Shown piece by piece: positions 34,984 to 43,870 of a stretch of 64,000 nt of DNA (the first letter of the stretch is position 1; each line of letters starts with the position of its first letter). The stretch is from Shewanella ulleungensis (GTDB lineage Bacteria; Pseudomonadota; Gammaproteobacteria; Enterobacterales; Shewanellaceae). The notes beneath the pieces were generated by a model that did no database searches, was not told the DNA's origin, and saw only the letters and a list, made by a program, of their open reading frames with translations. The stretch is from positions 262-64,261 of the forward strand of contig NZ_BMQW01000013.1 in assembly GCF_014648315.1 (NCBI RefSeq), given 5' to 3'. Both the position numbers and the translations under genes were made by a program.

Positions 34984-35955
34984 ATGAAAAAAATACTAAT
35001 CGCGTTATCTGTAGCGCTGAGTTTACTATTTTGTGGTTTTGCCCTGGCAAATACCGCAGAAGAGCCAAGTTCAGCCAATGAGCTAATGTGGACGCAGGTA
35101 AAAGAGGGGGCTCAAGGCGTTACTACGTCTAAAGGCCAGGCTCATAACCAGCTAATTAATACCTACGATATGCGTGTTTTTCAGCTACGTAGCGATTTAC
35201 TAGCACCCGCCATTATGGCTGCGTTGTTCGGCATGATTATCGTGTTTGTGTTGTTTATTAAAGTAAATGGCATTTCAAAATTACACGGTGGTTTTTCTGG
35301 AAAAATGGTACATCGTTGGTCAAAGTTTGATGTCAGTATTCACTGGTTGGGTGCAATACCTTGCTTATTACTGATTTTAACCGGGTTAACTTTGTTAGCG
35401 GGCCGTTTCTTTTTCCACCCATATTTGAGTGAAGGCTTGTGGGCTGGATTAATTAATGCCGCTAAATTAGTGCATGACTACATGGCTATTCCATTTATGT
35501 TCGGTTGGTTACTAATGACCGTACTTTGGGCTAAAAATCAAATGCCAAAAATGTACGACATCAAGTGGATGATCGTTGTGGGTGGTTATATTAATTTTGG
35601 TCCATTTAAAGGTAAACACCCTGACGCAGGATTTGCTAACGCCGGTGAAAAATTATGGTTTTGGACGTTTGCGCTATTTGGTCTAGTGATTTGTGCCTCA
35701 GGCATGTTGTTACTGTTCCCAAATATATTTGAACCAAGCCGTACCTTGAGCTTAATAGCTTTAGTGCTTCACTCTGTGAGCGCCATTATCATTACAGCAT
35801 TCTCTATCGTGCATATCTTTATGGCGACAGTTATGTCTGAAGGCGGTATGGAGTGCATGGTATCTGGCTACTGCGACGAAAACTGGGCCACACAACATCA
35901 CAATTTGTGGTTTGATGAGATCAAACAAAATGGCACCTTAACTTACAAAAAGTAA
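34984..35955 (+). CDS. fdhC: Formate dehydrogenase cytochrome b subunit, copy 2
   Basis: A 323-aa membrane cytochrome b paralogous to FdhC1. It has an N-terminal signal-like helix (MKKILIALSVALSLLF, ending ALANTAE), a shorter polar linker than copy 1 and the same core: SIHWLGAIPCL, LVHDYMAIP, YINFGPFKGKHPDAGF, VLHSVSAIII and FSIVHIFMAT with the candidate heme histidines. ATG 34984 is preceded by aaagga; an earlier in-frame start at 34930 would add a non-conserved leader. Two bases at most separate most family blocks from copy 1 spacing. The operon ends at the hairpin 35977-36012. Confidence 0.93.
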   Translation: MKKILIALSVALSLLFCGFALANTAEEPSSANELMWTQVKEGAQGVTTSKGQAHNQLINTYDMRVFQLRSDLLAPAIMAALFGMIIVFVLFIKVNGISKLHGGFSGKMVHRWSKFDVSIHWLGAIPCLLLILTGLTLLAGRFFFHPYLSEGLWAGLINAAKLVHDYMAIPFMFGWLLMTVLWAKNQMPKMYDIKWMIVVGGYINFGPFKGKHPDAGFANAGEKLWFWTFALFGLVICASGMLLLFPNIFEPSRTLSLIALVLHSVSAIIITAFSIVHIFMATVMSEGGMECMVSGYCDENWATQHHNLWFDEIKQNGTLTYKK

Positions 35956-35976
35956 ATTAATGCCATATCACCTGTT

Positions 35977-36012
35977 AAACACCTTATTGGGCAACTGATA
36001 AGGTGTTTTTAT
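35977..36012 (+). terminator. Terminator of fdh cluster 2
   Basis: Eleven-pair stem aaacaccttat/ataaggtgttt (35977-35987 with 35998-36008), ten-base loop, T run. Confidence 0.9.
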
Positions 36013-36140
36013 TTATGCCTAAGAAAGAGGCTTCATCATTATTGATTAATAATGGCTTTATGCACTATCTTGAAACACTGCGTATCGCACAAACCATTAA
36101 CTTTCCGGGTAAACGATATTTTTAAGGGAGAAGCAAGCAT

Positions 36141-36527
36141 ATGGATTATGTTTATTTAGCTTATCTGCATTTAGCCACGGTGGTGCCGGCTTTTTTGATT
36201 GGTACCTATTTACTGCTCGTCAAAAAAGGGACGCCTAAACACAAATCATTAGGTAAAATTTATATGCTGTCGATGTTGTTTACCGCCATGGTGTCTTTGT
36301 TTATGCCTGCGCAATTAGGCTCGCTATTTTTTAATCATTTTGGTTACATACATTTACTCAGCCTATTAACACTTTACGCGGTACCAGCGGGGTATTTTTA
36401 TATTAGAAAAGGTAATGTTAATGGCCATAAACGCAGCATGATTGTGTTGTATTGCGGAGGGTTAATTGTTGCGGGAACATTTGCGGTTATGCCGGGTCGG
36501 TTATTACATAGTTGGTTAGTGGGATAA
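36141..36527 (+). CDS. DUF2306 membrane protein
   Basis: A 128-aa protein with about four membrane helices, matching the DUF2306 family through LAYLHLATVVPAFLIGTYLL, the GTPKHKSLGKIY loop and NGHKRSMIVLYCGG. The loop with repeated H and K between helices 1 and 2, and the HKR before helix 4, are family marks. Function unknown. A strong aagggaga site lies upstream, and the GNAT gene follows after 12 bases, so the two are probably co-transcribed. Confidence 0.78.
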   Translation: MDYVYLAYLHLATVVPAFLIGTYLLLVKKGTPKHKSLGKIYMLSMLFTAMVSLFMPAQLGSLFFNHFGYIHLLSLLTLYAVPAGYFYIRKGNVNGHKRSMIVLYCGGLIVAGTFAVMPGRLLHSWLVG

Positions 36528-36539
36528 AGAGAGGGCATT

Positions 36540-36983
36540 ATGACTTACCAATTTATTGAAGGTACGGTAGACGATATCGTCGCGGTACTTGCATTCGTAC
36601 CTGAGTTTGGCAATAGCATTAAGGCAACCACAATTGCCGAGCGTCTTGCAGGTAAAAGCGCTTTAATTTTAGTGGCTAAGTACAATAAAACGCCTATTGG
36701 TTTTAAAGTGGGCTACTCGCTCAATCATGATGAGTTTTACAGTTGGCTTGGCGGTGTTACACCACAGCACAGAGAAATGAAAGTCGCTTCTCAGTTGCGC
36801 CAGATGCAAGAGTCTTGGGCTGTTGCGCAAGGATTTAAAGCGATTAAGGTTAAGTCCATGAATCAGTTTCCCAACATGTTACATATGCTTATTGCCAGTG
36901 GTTATCATATCTGTGGTTATGACAATAATGGTTCAACAATGAATAGCAAAATCGCCTTTATAAAAAACATCGCACAGGCATAA
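36540..36983 (+). CDS. GNAT family N-acetyltransferase
   Basis: A 147-aa acetyltransferase of the GNAT fold. The acceptor-side strands (SALILVAKYNKTPIGFKVGYS) precede a modified acetyl-CoA loop, LGGVTPQHREMKVASQLRQMQESWA, where the usual Q/R-x-x-G-x-G/A loop is HREMKVAS. The C-terminal GYHICGYDNNG is typical. The substrate cannot be told. It is likely co-transcribed with the DUF2306 gene. Confidence 0.8.
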   Translation: MTYQFIEGTVDDIVAVLAFVPEFGNSIKATTIAERLAGKSALILVAKYNKTPIGFKVGYSLNHDEFYSWLGGVTPQHREMKVASQLRQMQESWAVAQGFKAIKVKSMNQFPNMLHMLIASGYHICGYDNNGSTMNSKIAFIKNIAQA

Positions 36984-37095
36984 GATTCATCTCTTAATGG
37001 TATGACTTCTGTGCATGATGATATTTATTGCTGCTCGGTTTTAACTTGCTCATGTAGAATGCCGTTATTGCGTTTTTAATTTTTGGGCTTTTTCT

Positions 37096-37965
37096 ATGCA
37101 AATCAATCGTGTACTTCTAATCGCAGTCGGTAGTGTATTGCTGGCAATGGTGACGATTCAGTCTGGTGCCTCATTAGCAAAACAACTTTTCCCTATTGTA
37201 GGGCCAGAAGGTACCACGGCGTTACGTTTAGGCTTTGCTGCTGCAGTATTGTGGTTAGTATTCCGTCCTTGGCGTGCACTGCCTAAGGGCCGTGATTGGC
37301 AAAGCATTATTATTTATGGGCTGTTCCTTGGTGGAATGAATATTTTATTTTATCTGGCTATTGAACGTATCCCCCTAGGAATTGCCGTCGCTCTAGAATT
37401 TACCGGGCCTTTAGCTGTGGCATTATTTAGCTCTAAGCGTAAAAGTGATTTGTTTTGGGTTGCTTGCGCCATAGCAGGAATTTTGTTGCTGATGCCAAGC
37501 TTGTCTAGTGCACAAGGGCTTGATTTAGTCGGTGCATTAATGGCTTTAGGCGCTGGAGCTTGTTGGGCCGGGTATATTTTATTTGGTACTCGTACAGGCA
37601 AGCAAGCCTCTGGTGGTATTACTGTTGCGTTAGGGATGACTGTCGCTGCAGTGGTATTGGTCCCAGTGGGGGCTGTTACCCAAGGTTTAGCGTTGCTGAG
37701 CTGGGATGTGTTGCCACTTGGCTTATTAGTTGGGGTGTTATCAAGTGCATTACCCTATTCATTAGAGATGGTCGCGCTGCGTAATATGCCCACTCAGACC
37801 TTTAGTGTACTTATGAGTTTAGAGCCGGCAATTGCTGCCTTGGCTGGATTTGTTATTTTAAGTGAGCAATTAACCGTACTTCAGTGGTCTGCAATTGGTT
37901 TAGTGATACTTGCTTCAATAGGAAGTAGCTTCACCCCTAAAAAAGCAGTCGAGATGGGTGTGTAG
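37096..37965 (+). CDS. rhtA: Threonine/homoserine exporter RhtA-like EamA transporter
   Basis: A 289-aa inner-membrane exporter of the drug/metabolite transporter superfamily with ten predicted helices in two EamA repeats. Resemblance to RhtA includes the N-terminal SVLLAMVTIQSGASLAKQLFP, the FTGPLAVAL helix and the late LPYSLEMVALRNMPTQTFSVLMSLEPA (two blocks). RhtA exports threonine, homoserine and some analogues by proton exchange. The next gene, emrE, starts 30 bases after its stop and may share its transcript. Confidence 0.85.
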   Translation: MQINRVLLIAVGSVLLAMVTIQSGASLAKQLFPIVGPEGTTALRLGFAAAVLWLVFRPWRALPKGRDWQSIIIYGLFLGGMNILFYLAIERIPLGIAVALEFTGPLAVALFSSKRKSDLFWVACAIAGILLLMPSLSSAQGLDLVGALMALGAGACWAGYILFGTRTGKQASGGITVALGMTVAAVVLVPVGAVTQGLALLSWDVLPLGLLVGVLSSALPYSLEMVALRNMPTQTFSVLMSLEPAIAALAGFVILSEQLTVLQWSAIGLVILASIGSSFTPKKAVEMGV

Positions 37966-37995
37966 CATTATTTTTGTTAGCTTATGGTATGTAAA

Positions 37996-38328
37996 ATGAA
38001 AAGTTGGTTATTGTTAAGTGTAGCTATTTTAACGGAAGTGGTAGCCACCTCCGCGCTTAAAGCCAGTGACGGTTTTACTAAAATTGCGCCTTCAGTTTTG
38101 GTTATTATTGGCTATGTGTTGTCTTTTTACTTTCTTTCTCTTGCATTAAAAGGGATCCCGGTCGGCGTCGCTTATGCCACATGGGCAGGCCTTGGAATTG
38201 TATTAATTACCCTGATAGCGTGGGTGTTGTACGGTCAAAAATTAGATTTAGGCGCACTAGTTGGTATGGGGTTTATTCTGATAGGTGTGGTGATAATGAA
38301 TTTATTTTCTAATGTGACTCCGCATTAG
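37996..38328 (+). CDS. emrE: Small multidrug resistance transporter, EmrE-type
   Basis: A 110-aa, four-helix SMR exporter of quaternary ammonium and aromatic cations coupled to protons. The essential membrane carboxylate is E14 (AILTEVVATS). GIPVGVAYATWAGLGIVLI in helix 3 and the tail ending NVTPH closely follow EmrE, and starting at ATG 37996 gives exactly the EmrE length. A frame from 37984 adds four residues and is less likely. As a homodimer it needs no partner gene. It ends at the strong hairpin 38351-38391. Confidence 0.92.
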   Translation: MKSWLLLSVAILTEVVATSALKASDGFTKIAPSVLVIIGYVLSFYFLSLALKGIPVGVAYATWAGLGIVLITLIAWVLYGQKLDLGALVGMGFILIGVVIMNLFSNVTPH

Positions 38329-38350
38329 CGTAAAAAAGACAGGCTAATCA

Positions 38351-38391
38351 AAAAGGGCTTAACAATGTATGTCATTGTTAAGCCCTTTTTA
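38351..38391. terminator. Strong bidirectional terminator between emrE and yqhD
   Basis: Perfect seventeen-pair stem at 38351-38367 and 38373-38389, five-base loop, with A run before and T run after. Confidence 0.93.
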
Positions 38392-38439
38392 GTTGGGGTT
38401 AAGTCGAAGCAACCAAATGTTGCTTCGATTACAAGCTCA

Positions 38440-39603
38440 TTACCACGCCATGTCTAAAATCTTACGGCTGGTGGCTAAATCAACTTTACCGCTTTCAGAT
38501 AATGCAGTCATGCCGTGGGCTTCTAACGCGTCAACAACTTGAGCTAGTTGCTCTTGCGTTACACCATGGTCGCGTAAACGCACTGGTAAACCCACTTGCT
38601 TGAAGAAAGCTTCAGTCTTATCAATAGCCTGGTCTACGCGGCTTGCTTCATCACCTTCAGTTATATCCCACACGCGCTCTGCATATTGGACTAATTTAGC
38701 GTGTTTTTGTTCTTTCAGCACGCGCCATAATGATGGCAATATCACCGCGAGCGTTTGTGCGTGGTCAATATCAAATAGGGCAGTTAGCTCATGACCAATC
38801 ATGTGAGTTGACCAATCTAATGGTACACCTGTGCCAATCATGCCGTTAAGGGCTGATGTTGCACTCCACATCAAATTTGCACGGGCATCGTAGTTAGTTG
38901 GCTCTTCAACAGTGATAGGTCCAACTTCAATTAAGGTACGTAAAATACCTTCTGCCATGCGGTCTTGTACACGGGCATCAACAGGATAAGTGGCATATTG
39001 TTCAAGTACATGCACAAATGCGTCAACCACACCGTTGGCCACCTGAATTTTTGGCAAGCTGAAGGTTAACTCAGGATCTAGCATGGCAAATGTTGGGTAC
39101 GCACATGGGTGGTTTACCGGGAACTTGCCGCCTTGATAGCTCACAACGGCAAAGGCATTCATTTCAGAGCCGGTAGCAGGTAGCGTAGCAATCACACCAA
39201 GAGGAATCACTTTATCATCAGCAACGGGCACTGGGTTGAAACCGTGCTTTAATAGGCTTGCTGTGTCACCTTCAAACTGAGTGGCAAGTGCGATAAATTT
39301 GGTGCCGTCCATTACTGAACCACCGCCGACAGCAAGTAGGAAGTCGATTTTTTCATTACGTGCAACTTCTACAGCTTTTAATAGAGTGTCGTATTTTGGG
39401 TTGGCTTCAATACCACCAAATTCAAATACAGTACGATCGCCTAATGCGGCTTTGACTTTATCAAGCGTGCCAAAACGTTGCACGCTACCACCGCCATAAG
39501 TGATTAAGACTCTGGCATTTGCTGGTATAAGTTGATCTAACTCTGCAATACGGTCTTTGCCGAAAACAACATGAGTAGGGTTACGATAATTAAAGTTAAG
39601 CAT
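38440..39603 (-). CDS. yqhD: NADPH-dependent aldehyde reductase / iron-type alcohol dehydrogenase YqhD
   Basis: A 387-aa group III alcohol dehydrogenase that reduces short-chain and lipid-peroxide-derived aldehydes with NADPH. The metal ligands D194, H198, H267 and H281 fall at the same residue numbers as in E. coli YqhD. GGGS at 37-40 and GGGSVMDGTK near 93-102 form the NADP site. The divergent gene is an AraC-type regulator like YqhC, the known activator of yqhD, so the E. coli arrangement is kept. Induction by aldehydes such as glyoxal is therefore likely. Confidence 0.93.
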   Translation of the reverse strand: MLNFNYRNPTHVVFGKDRIAELDQLIPANARVLITYGGGSVQRFGTLDKVKAALGDRTVFEFGGIEANPKYDTLLKAVEVARNEKIDFLLAVGGGSVMDGTKFIALATQFEGDTASLLKHGFNPVPVADDKVIPLGVIATLPATGSEMNAFAVVSYQGGKFPVNHPCAYPTFAMLDPELTFSLPKIQVANGVVDAFVHVLEQYATYPVDARVQDRMAEGILRTLIEVGPITVEEPTNYDARANLMWSATSALNGMIGTGVPLDWSTHMIGHELTALFDIDHAQTLAVILPSLWRVLKEQKHAKLVQYAERVWDITEGDEASRVDQAIDKTEAFFKQVGLPVRLRDHGVTQEQLAQVVDALEAHGMTALSESGKVDLATSRKILDMAW

Positions 39604-39890
39604 AATTGACGCCTTTTGGTTTAGCGATAAAACAATAAAGATGTTGCTGTTTACCCATACTCTTAAACTTCAGGTTTTAAGAATGGCACAAACTGCAATC
39701 AGAAATCATGTGTCTATAATAGTCTCTTGAGTCAAAATAAACATACACAGAACTATTGTGTTTATGCTCATTCCTGCCTTTTTTGTTTGAATAAGATGTT
39801 TATTTGATAAATATAATACCTTTTACTACTTTTTTGGTAATATCAATCTTAGCTCGGCAGCGGTACAGTTAATTTTATTAAGGTGGTTTT
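39604..39890. promoter_or_regulatory. yqhD-yqhC divergent control region with spaced inverted repeat
   Basis: 287 bases with no gene. Perfect ten-base inverted arms aaataaacat (39735-39744) and atgtttattt (39796-39805) are centred 61 bases apart, about six helical turns. Such spacing suits a dimeric or looping AraC-type regulator. That YqhC binds here is inference. Confidence 0.5.
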
Positions 39891-40760
39891 ATGAGTGAGA
39901 TAGCAAGGCTAATGGCACAGTTAGCCCCACAAGAAGGGGTTAATGATACTCATTTGGTTGGTGTACGTGTGTTTCGTGGCTCACAGTATGCTTCTCGAGG
40001 ACCATTGTGCTATTCCCAGGGGGTGTTGATTGTCGGTCAGGGCAAAAAGCGGGTGTATATAGAAGATCAAACCTTTGATTATGATCGCCAGCATTCATTA
40101 GTGATGACCGTGCCGCTCCCCGTTGAATGTGAAACCTTTGCCAGCATTGAAGAGCCTGTTTTGGTATTGATGGTTGATATTAACTTAGTGCAACTCAATT
40201 ACATCATCAGGTTAATGGATGAACATCATCAAATTCCAAAAGACTTAAATGAATCTCGCCAGAGCGGCTTTTTTATTGCCGACAGCACTGAGGATATGGA
40301 TTGCAGTGTTATTCGATTATTACAAGCTTTGCAGTCACCATTAGAAGCAAAGGTGATGGGGGAGGCATTGGTGCTAGAGTTGCTCTACCGGTTATTAGAC
40401 TCACCAAATGCCGCGCCGCTTTATGCCTTGTCGTTAAGCCATACTCGCTTGTCGAGAGTAGAAAAAGCCCTTAGCTATATTCACAAACACTATGGTGATT
40501 CGGTCGAGGTTGATACATTAGCGGGCTTAGTTAATATGAGTCCCTCAGCGTTTCACCGCTGCTTTAAAGAGGTGACATCATCATCGCCAATTCAATATGT
40601 AAAGAAAATCCGTTTAAATAAAGCTCGAGAGCTACTGCAATCCCAAAAAATGAAAGTGAAAGAGGTGTCTACTCAAGTGGGTTATGAAAGTACTGCACAG
40701 TTTAGCCGTGAATTTAAACGCTACTTTGATCAAAGCCCGGGTGAATTCGCAAGGTTGTAA
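39891..40760 (+). CDS. yqhC: AraC-family transcriptional regulator, YqhC-like
   Basis: A 289-aa regulator with an AraC-type N-terminal ligand domain (LCYSQGVLIVGQGKKRVYIED) and two C-terminal helix-turn-helix units (VDTLAGLVNMSPSAFHRCFK and VKEVSTQVGYESTAQFSREF). It is divergent from yqhD and most likely activates it in response to aldehydes, as YqhC does in E. coli. An aaggtgg site precedes the ATG. The ligand is inferred from the partner gene, not from binding residues. Confidence 0.88.
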   Translation: MSEIARLMAQLAPQEGVNDTHLVGVRVFRGSQYASRGPLCYSQGVLIVGQGKKRVYIEDQTFDYDRQHSLVMTVPLPVECETFASIEEPVLVLMVDINLVQLNYIIRLMDEHHQIPKDLNESRQSGFFIADSTEDMDCSVIRLLQALQSPLEAKVMGEALVLELLYRLLDSPNAAPLYALSLSHTRLSRVEKALSYIHKHYGDSVEVDTLAGLVNMSPSAFHRCFKEVTSSSPIQYVKKIRLNKARELLQSQKMKVKEVSTQVGYESTAQFSREFKRYFDQSPGEFARL

Positions 40761-40802
40761 TACGAGCTTGTATTGCGTTAGTTTATTGATTAAGGGATGA
40801 AT

Positions 40803-41132
40803 ATGTCTGTAGTACCTGTACCGACAAAAATGACATTTTTTGAATTTTTGACGCCGTTAGTGGCGTCGGGTCAAAAGACCATTACGATACGTGATAGCAG
40901 TGAAAGCCATTATCAACCAGGCACTATAGTTGAAGTATTCACTTTAGAAACAGATGTAAAGGTATGCGACATTGTGATTTTGGCTGTTGAGCCACTGGCA
41001 TTTGCGGACATTAATGAGTTTCATGCAACGCAAGAGAGTTTGCCATTAGATGAGCTGAAGCAGTTAATACACAAGGTTTATCCTGACCAACCACGTCTAT
41101 TTATGATTTCATTTTCGTTAGTTGAAGCCTAG
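40803..41132 (+). CDS. yqfB: YqfB-type ASCH domain amidohydrolase (N4-acetylcytidine)
   Basis: A 109-aa ASCH-fold protein close to E. coli YqfB, which was shown to hydrolyse N4-acetylcytidine. The main motif GQKTITIRDSSESHYQPG contains the lysine and arginine of the active pocket, and a Glu near the centre (VEVFTLE) may be the third member. The start is set at 40803, six bases after aaggg; the ATG at 40797 directly abuts that site and is unlikely. It may read through from yqhC, 42 bases upstream. Confidence 0.85.
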   Translation: MSVVPVPTKMTFFEFLTPLVASGQKTITIRDSSESHYQPGTIVEVFTLETDVKVCDIVILAVEPLAFADINEFHATQESLPLDELKQLIHKVYPDQPRLFMISFSLVEA

Positions 41133-41392
41133 TACTTACTGCCAAGCAGGGTATCTACCCGTTATATCTAACATTTTACTTAGAGAGAAAAATCCTTAAC
41201 AGCAGTGTCTAAAACATGATCTGCTTAACAATTGACTGACGCCAACCATGTTAGTTTGCATATCTATTGGCTAACTCACGTTTTAACTGTCTCTATGATG
41301 GTATTTTTGCTATCTGCTTACAGTATACGTGTTTAGTTTACGCTTTTTATCAATGGTTTTGCTCTCAGGGCTTCATTCAATTAGGATTTTCT

Positions 41393-42730
41393 ATGTCTTC
41401 AATAATTCAATCAGCCAGCCAGGAGTTGATTAAACCTTACCAAGCCAATATTACCGTGCCCAATTGGATGATCAGTTCAATGGAACGAGTGATGCAATAT
41501 TATGTTGATAAAAACCTGCGTCTTGACACTATTTCTACTGACCGTATGCCTAAGCCGGTGGAAGGTAAAAAGTACATGTTGTACGCCCACATTCCCTTCT
41601 GTCATACCTTGTGCTCGTTTTGTACTTTTCACCGTTTTTTATTCCGTGAAGACAAAGCGCGCGAGTACTTTATTGCGCTGCGTAAAGAAATGCAGATGGC
41701 AAAAGATTTAGGTTATGAATTTGAGTCTATGTACATTGGCGGCGGCACGACTACTGTGCTTGAAGACGAGTTAGCTCGTACGATTGAACATGCAAAAAAT
41801 CTGTTCCCTGGCATTAAAGAAGTGTCTTGTGAGTCTGATCCGCAACACTTAGCAAGCCCTGAGTTTAAACAACTAAAAGGTCTTGTCGACAGAATGTCGA
41901 TAGGGGTGCAAAGCTTTGATGATGGCATTTTAAAGATGACCGACCGTTTAGATAAGTTTGGTTCAGGCCAAGAAACATTTGACCGCATTATGGCGGCTAA
42001 AGAGTTATTTCCGATTATCAACGTTGATTTGATTTTTGGATTTAAAGGCCAAACCGACGAGATTATTCAATCTGATCTCGACATGGCATCTAAGCTCGAC
42101 CCGCGCCAAATTACCACTTATCCGTTAATGATTACTCATCAAACCCGTAAAAGCGTTAAAGGCCAATTAGCGGCTCCTCATGGCGAAATGGTTAACCAGT
42201 ATCGTCAGATTTTAAATAGCTTAACGGGTCAGTATAACCAGCTTTCAGCATGGGCGTTTGGCAAGACCGATAATGAAGGTTTTGATGAGTACGTGATTGA
42301 TTACGATGAATACCTAGGTGTGGGTTCTGGGTCATTCAGTTTTTTAAATGACACTTTATACGTGAATACTTTTTCGCTTAAAAAATATCAACAACGTATT
42401 GCTCAAGGCCGCATGGCAGTTGAGCAGCAGAAAAAATATCAACTCAAAGAAGTGATGCAATACCGCTTTTTATTAGGGATGTTTTCGGGTCGATTATCGC
42501 GTCAGTATTTCCGTGATACCTTTAACGTGAATCTGGATACAGCCTTGTTTAAAGAAATGGCATCAATGAAAGCCATGGGCGCGTTAAAAAATGATCCGCT
42601 TAATCCTGATGAATTAATTGTGACCGACAACGGTAAGATGTTGGGCCTGTTAATGATGAAAGAGTTTTATTCCGGTATGGACAATGTACGTGCACAGTTA
42701 CGTCAACCGCTTGCAGAGACTGACATGTAA
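41393..42730 (+). CDS. HemN/HutW-like radical SAM protein
   Basis: A 445-aa radical SAM protein of the coproporphyrinogen oxidase-like group. The cluster motif is C70, C74, C77 (AHIPFCHTLCSFCTF). MYIGGGTTTVLEDEL, SIGVQSFDD and the HemN C-terminal domain (LGVGSGSFSF, YRFLLGMFSGRLSR) follow. The cluster motif lacks the fourth cysteine next to it that HemN has, and the N-terminal HemN signature is absent, so it is not the anaerobic oxidase. HutW/HemW-type heme chaperones or heme-degrading enzymes are closer. No heme uptake genes are nearby. ATG 41393 with taggat replaces a longer frame from 41267. Confidence 0.8.
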   Translation: MSSIIQSASQELIKPYQANITVPNWMISSMERVMQYYVDKNLRLDTISTDRMPKPVEGKKYMLYAHIPFCHTLCSFCTFHRFLFREDKAREYFIALRKEMQMAKDLGYEFESMYIGGGTTTVLEDELARTIEHAKNLFPGIKEVSCESDPQHLASPEFKQLKGLVDRMSIGVQSFDDGILKMTDRLDKFGSGQETFDRIMAAKELFPIINVDLIFGFKGQTDEIIQSDLDMASKLDPRQITTYPLMITHQTRKSVKGQLAAPHGEMVNQYRQILNSLTGQYNQLSAWAFGKTDNEGFDEYVIDYDEYLGVGSGSFSFLNDTLYVNTFSLKKYQQRIAQGRMAVEQQKKYQLKEVMQYRFLLGMFSGRLSRQYFRDTFNVNLDTALFKEMASMKAMGALKNDPLNPDELIVTDNGKMLGLLMMKEFYSGMDNVRAQLRQPLAETDM

Positions 42731-42807
42731 TTATGTTGATAGCCGTGTGATCTACGCTGGTTTTGTTATACTTAACACTCTTTTTAGAGGTTATTTTAGG
42801 TATTGCT

Positions 42808-43653
42808 ATGGCCAATATTTTGTTACTTGCAAATATAAACTGTGACCGTATTTTACGTCTTGATAAGCCGTTGCAAACTGGTGGACGGTTTCATTATCAA
42901 GATGGTGGCTTGCGTTTAGGTGGTGGCGGTGCCAATACCGGCTTGGGTTTGGTGTGGGCTAAACACAATGTGTCGTTAGTTAGCGAAGTCGGTAGTGATG
43001 ATATTGGCGATTGGATTTTAGCAAAAGCGAGCACATTAGGGTTAGATTGCCGCCTGGTGCATCGCTTTAGCGGCAATACATGCGAAATGTTGTTAGTCAT
43101 GACACCTGATGGCGAACGCACAATTATACGACCACAACGGCCGATATTTGAATTATCTGCAGCGCCAGATTGGCAACCATGGGACGCATTTTATATTAAT
43201 TCCTCAGCCAATGGTGCAGAGCAATGGGCGCAAGATGCTATAAGTCATAATCCAGATTGTATCGTGGTTGCGCAATTGGCCAAAGATCAACGCGATCGAC
43301 CTTGTCATGTGTTAATTGCTTCTATTACCGATATGCAAGGCCGATGTAACCAAGCTCCATGGCAGTTTGCTCAAACCATAGCGGGTGATTCATTACAGTA
43401 TTTTATTGTGACTGACGGTGATCAAGGTGCGATCGTGTATAGCGCTGAAGGAAAGCAACATGTTCCAGCTGTACTTGCTAATGTGGTGGACACAACTGGT
43501 GCAGGTGATGCTTATGCTGCAGGTGTTATCCATGGATTATGCCAAAAAATGTCGATTACAGAGGCAATGCACGAAGGTGCGTTATGGGCATCATTTGCGG
43601 TCGCGACTCAAAGTTCTATTCCAGGTGAGGCACTGAAAAGCTATCTGTCGTAA
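42808..43653 (+). CDS. PfkB family carbohydrate kinase
   Basis: A 281-aa sugar or nucleoside kinase of the ribokinase/PfkB group. The N-terminal glycine motif is LGGGGANTGLGL and the C-terminal signature is DTTGAGDAYAAG, with the catalytic Asp of GAGD near residue 233. The substrate is not evident; it is shorter than typical fructokinases. A frame upstream of 42808 adds a hydrophobic stretch and is not used. It lies 77 bases after the radical SAM gene, and both read the same way. Its transcript ends at 43784-43814. Confidence 0.87.
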   Translation: MANILLLANINCDRILRLDKPLQTGGRFHYQDGGLRLGGGGANTGLGLVWAKHNVSLVSEVGSDDIGDWILAKASTLGLDCRLVHRFSGNTCEMLLVMTPDGERTIIRPQRPIFELSAAPDWQPWDAFYINSSANGAEQWAQDAISHNPDCIVVAQLAKDQRDRPCHVLIASITDMQGRCNQAPWQFAQTIAGDSLQYFIVTDGDQGAIVYSAEGKQHVPAVLANVVDTTGAGDAYAAGVIHGLCQKMSITEAMHEGALWASFAVATQSSIPGEALKSYLS

Positions 43654-43783
43654 ATTGAGTCTGCTGTCATTTTTATGTCATCAATAATGTTTATGATGCT
43701 CTCGTCTAATACAACTTGTACCGTAATTTATTGAGTTAACCACTTATGACTTTTTAACGGTACGTTCTCCCATGTTATTTATC

Positions 43784-43814
43784 GCCTTACTGTCCCCTAG
43801 TAAGGCTTTTTTTT
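43784..43814 (+). terminator. Terminator after the PfkB kinase
   Basis: Eight-pair stem gccttact/agtaaggc (43784-43791 with 43799-43806), loop gtcccct, followed by eight T. It lies inside the over-long reading frame of the next gene and so excludes its earliest start. Confidence 0.92.
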
Positions 43815-43870
43815 GCCTGAAAATTGAGTATATTAATTGTATGCAATCACACTTAAATAGGGCTATCTGG

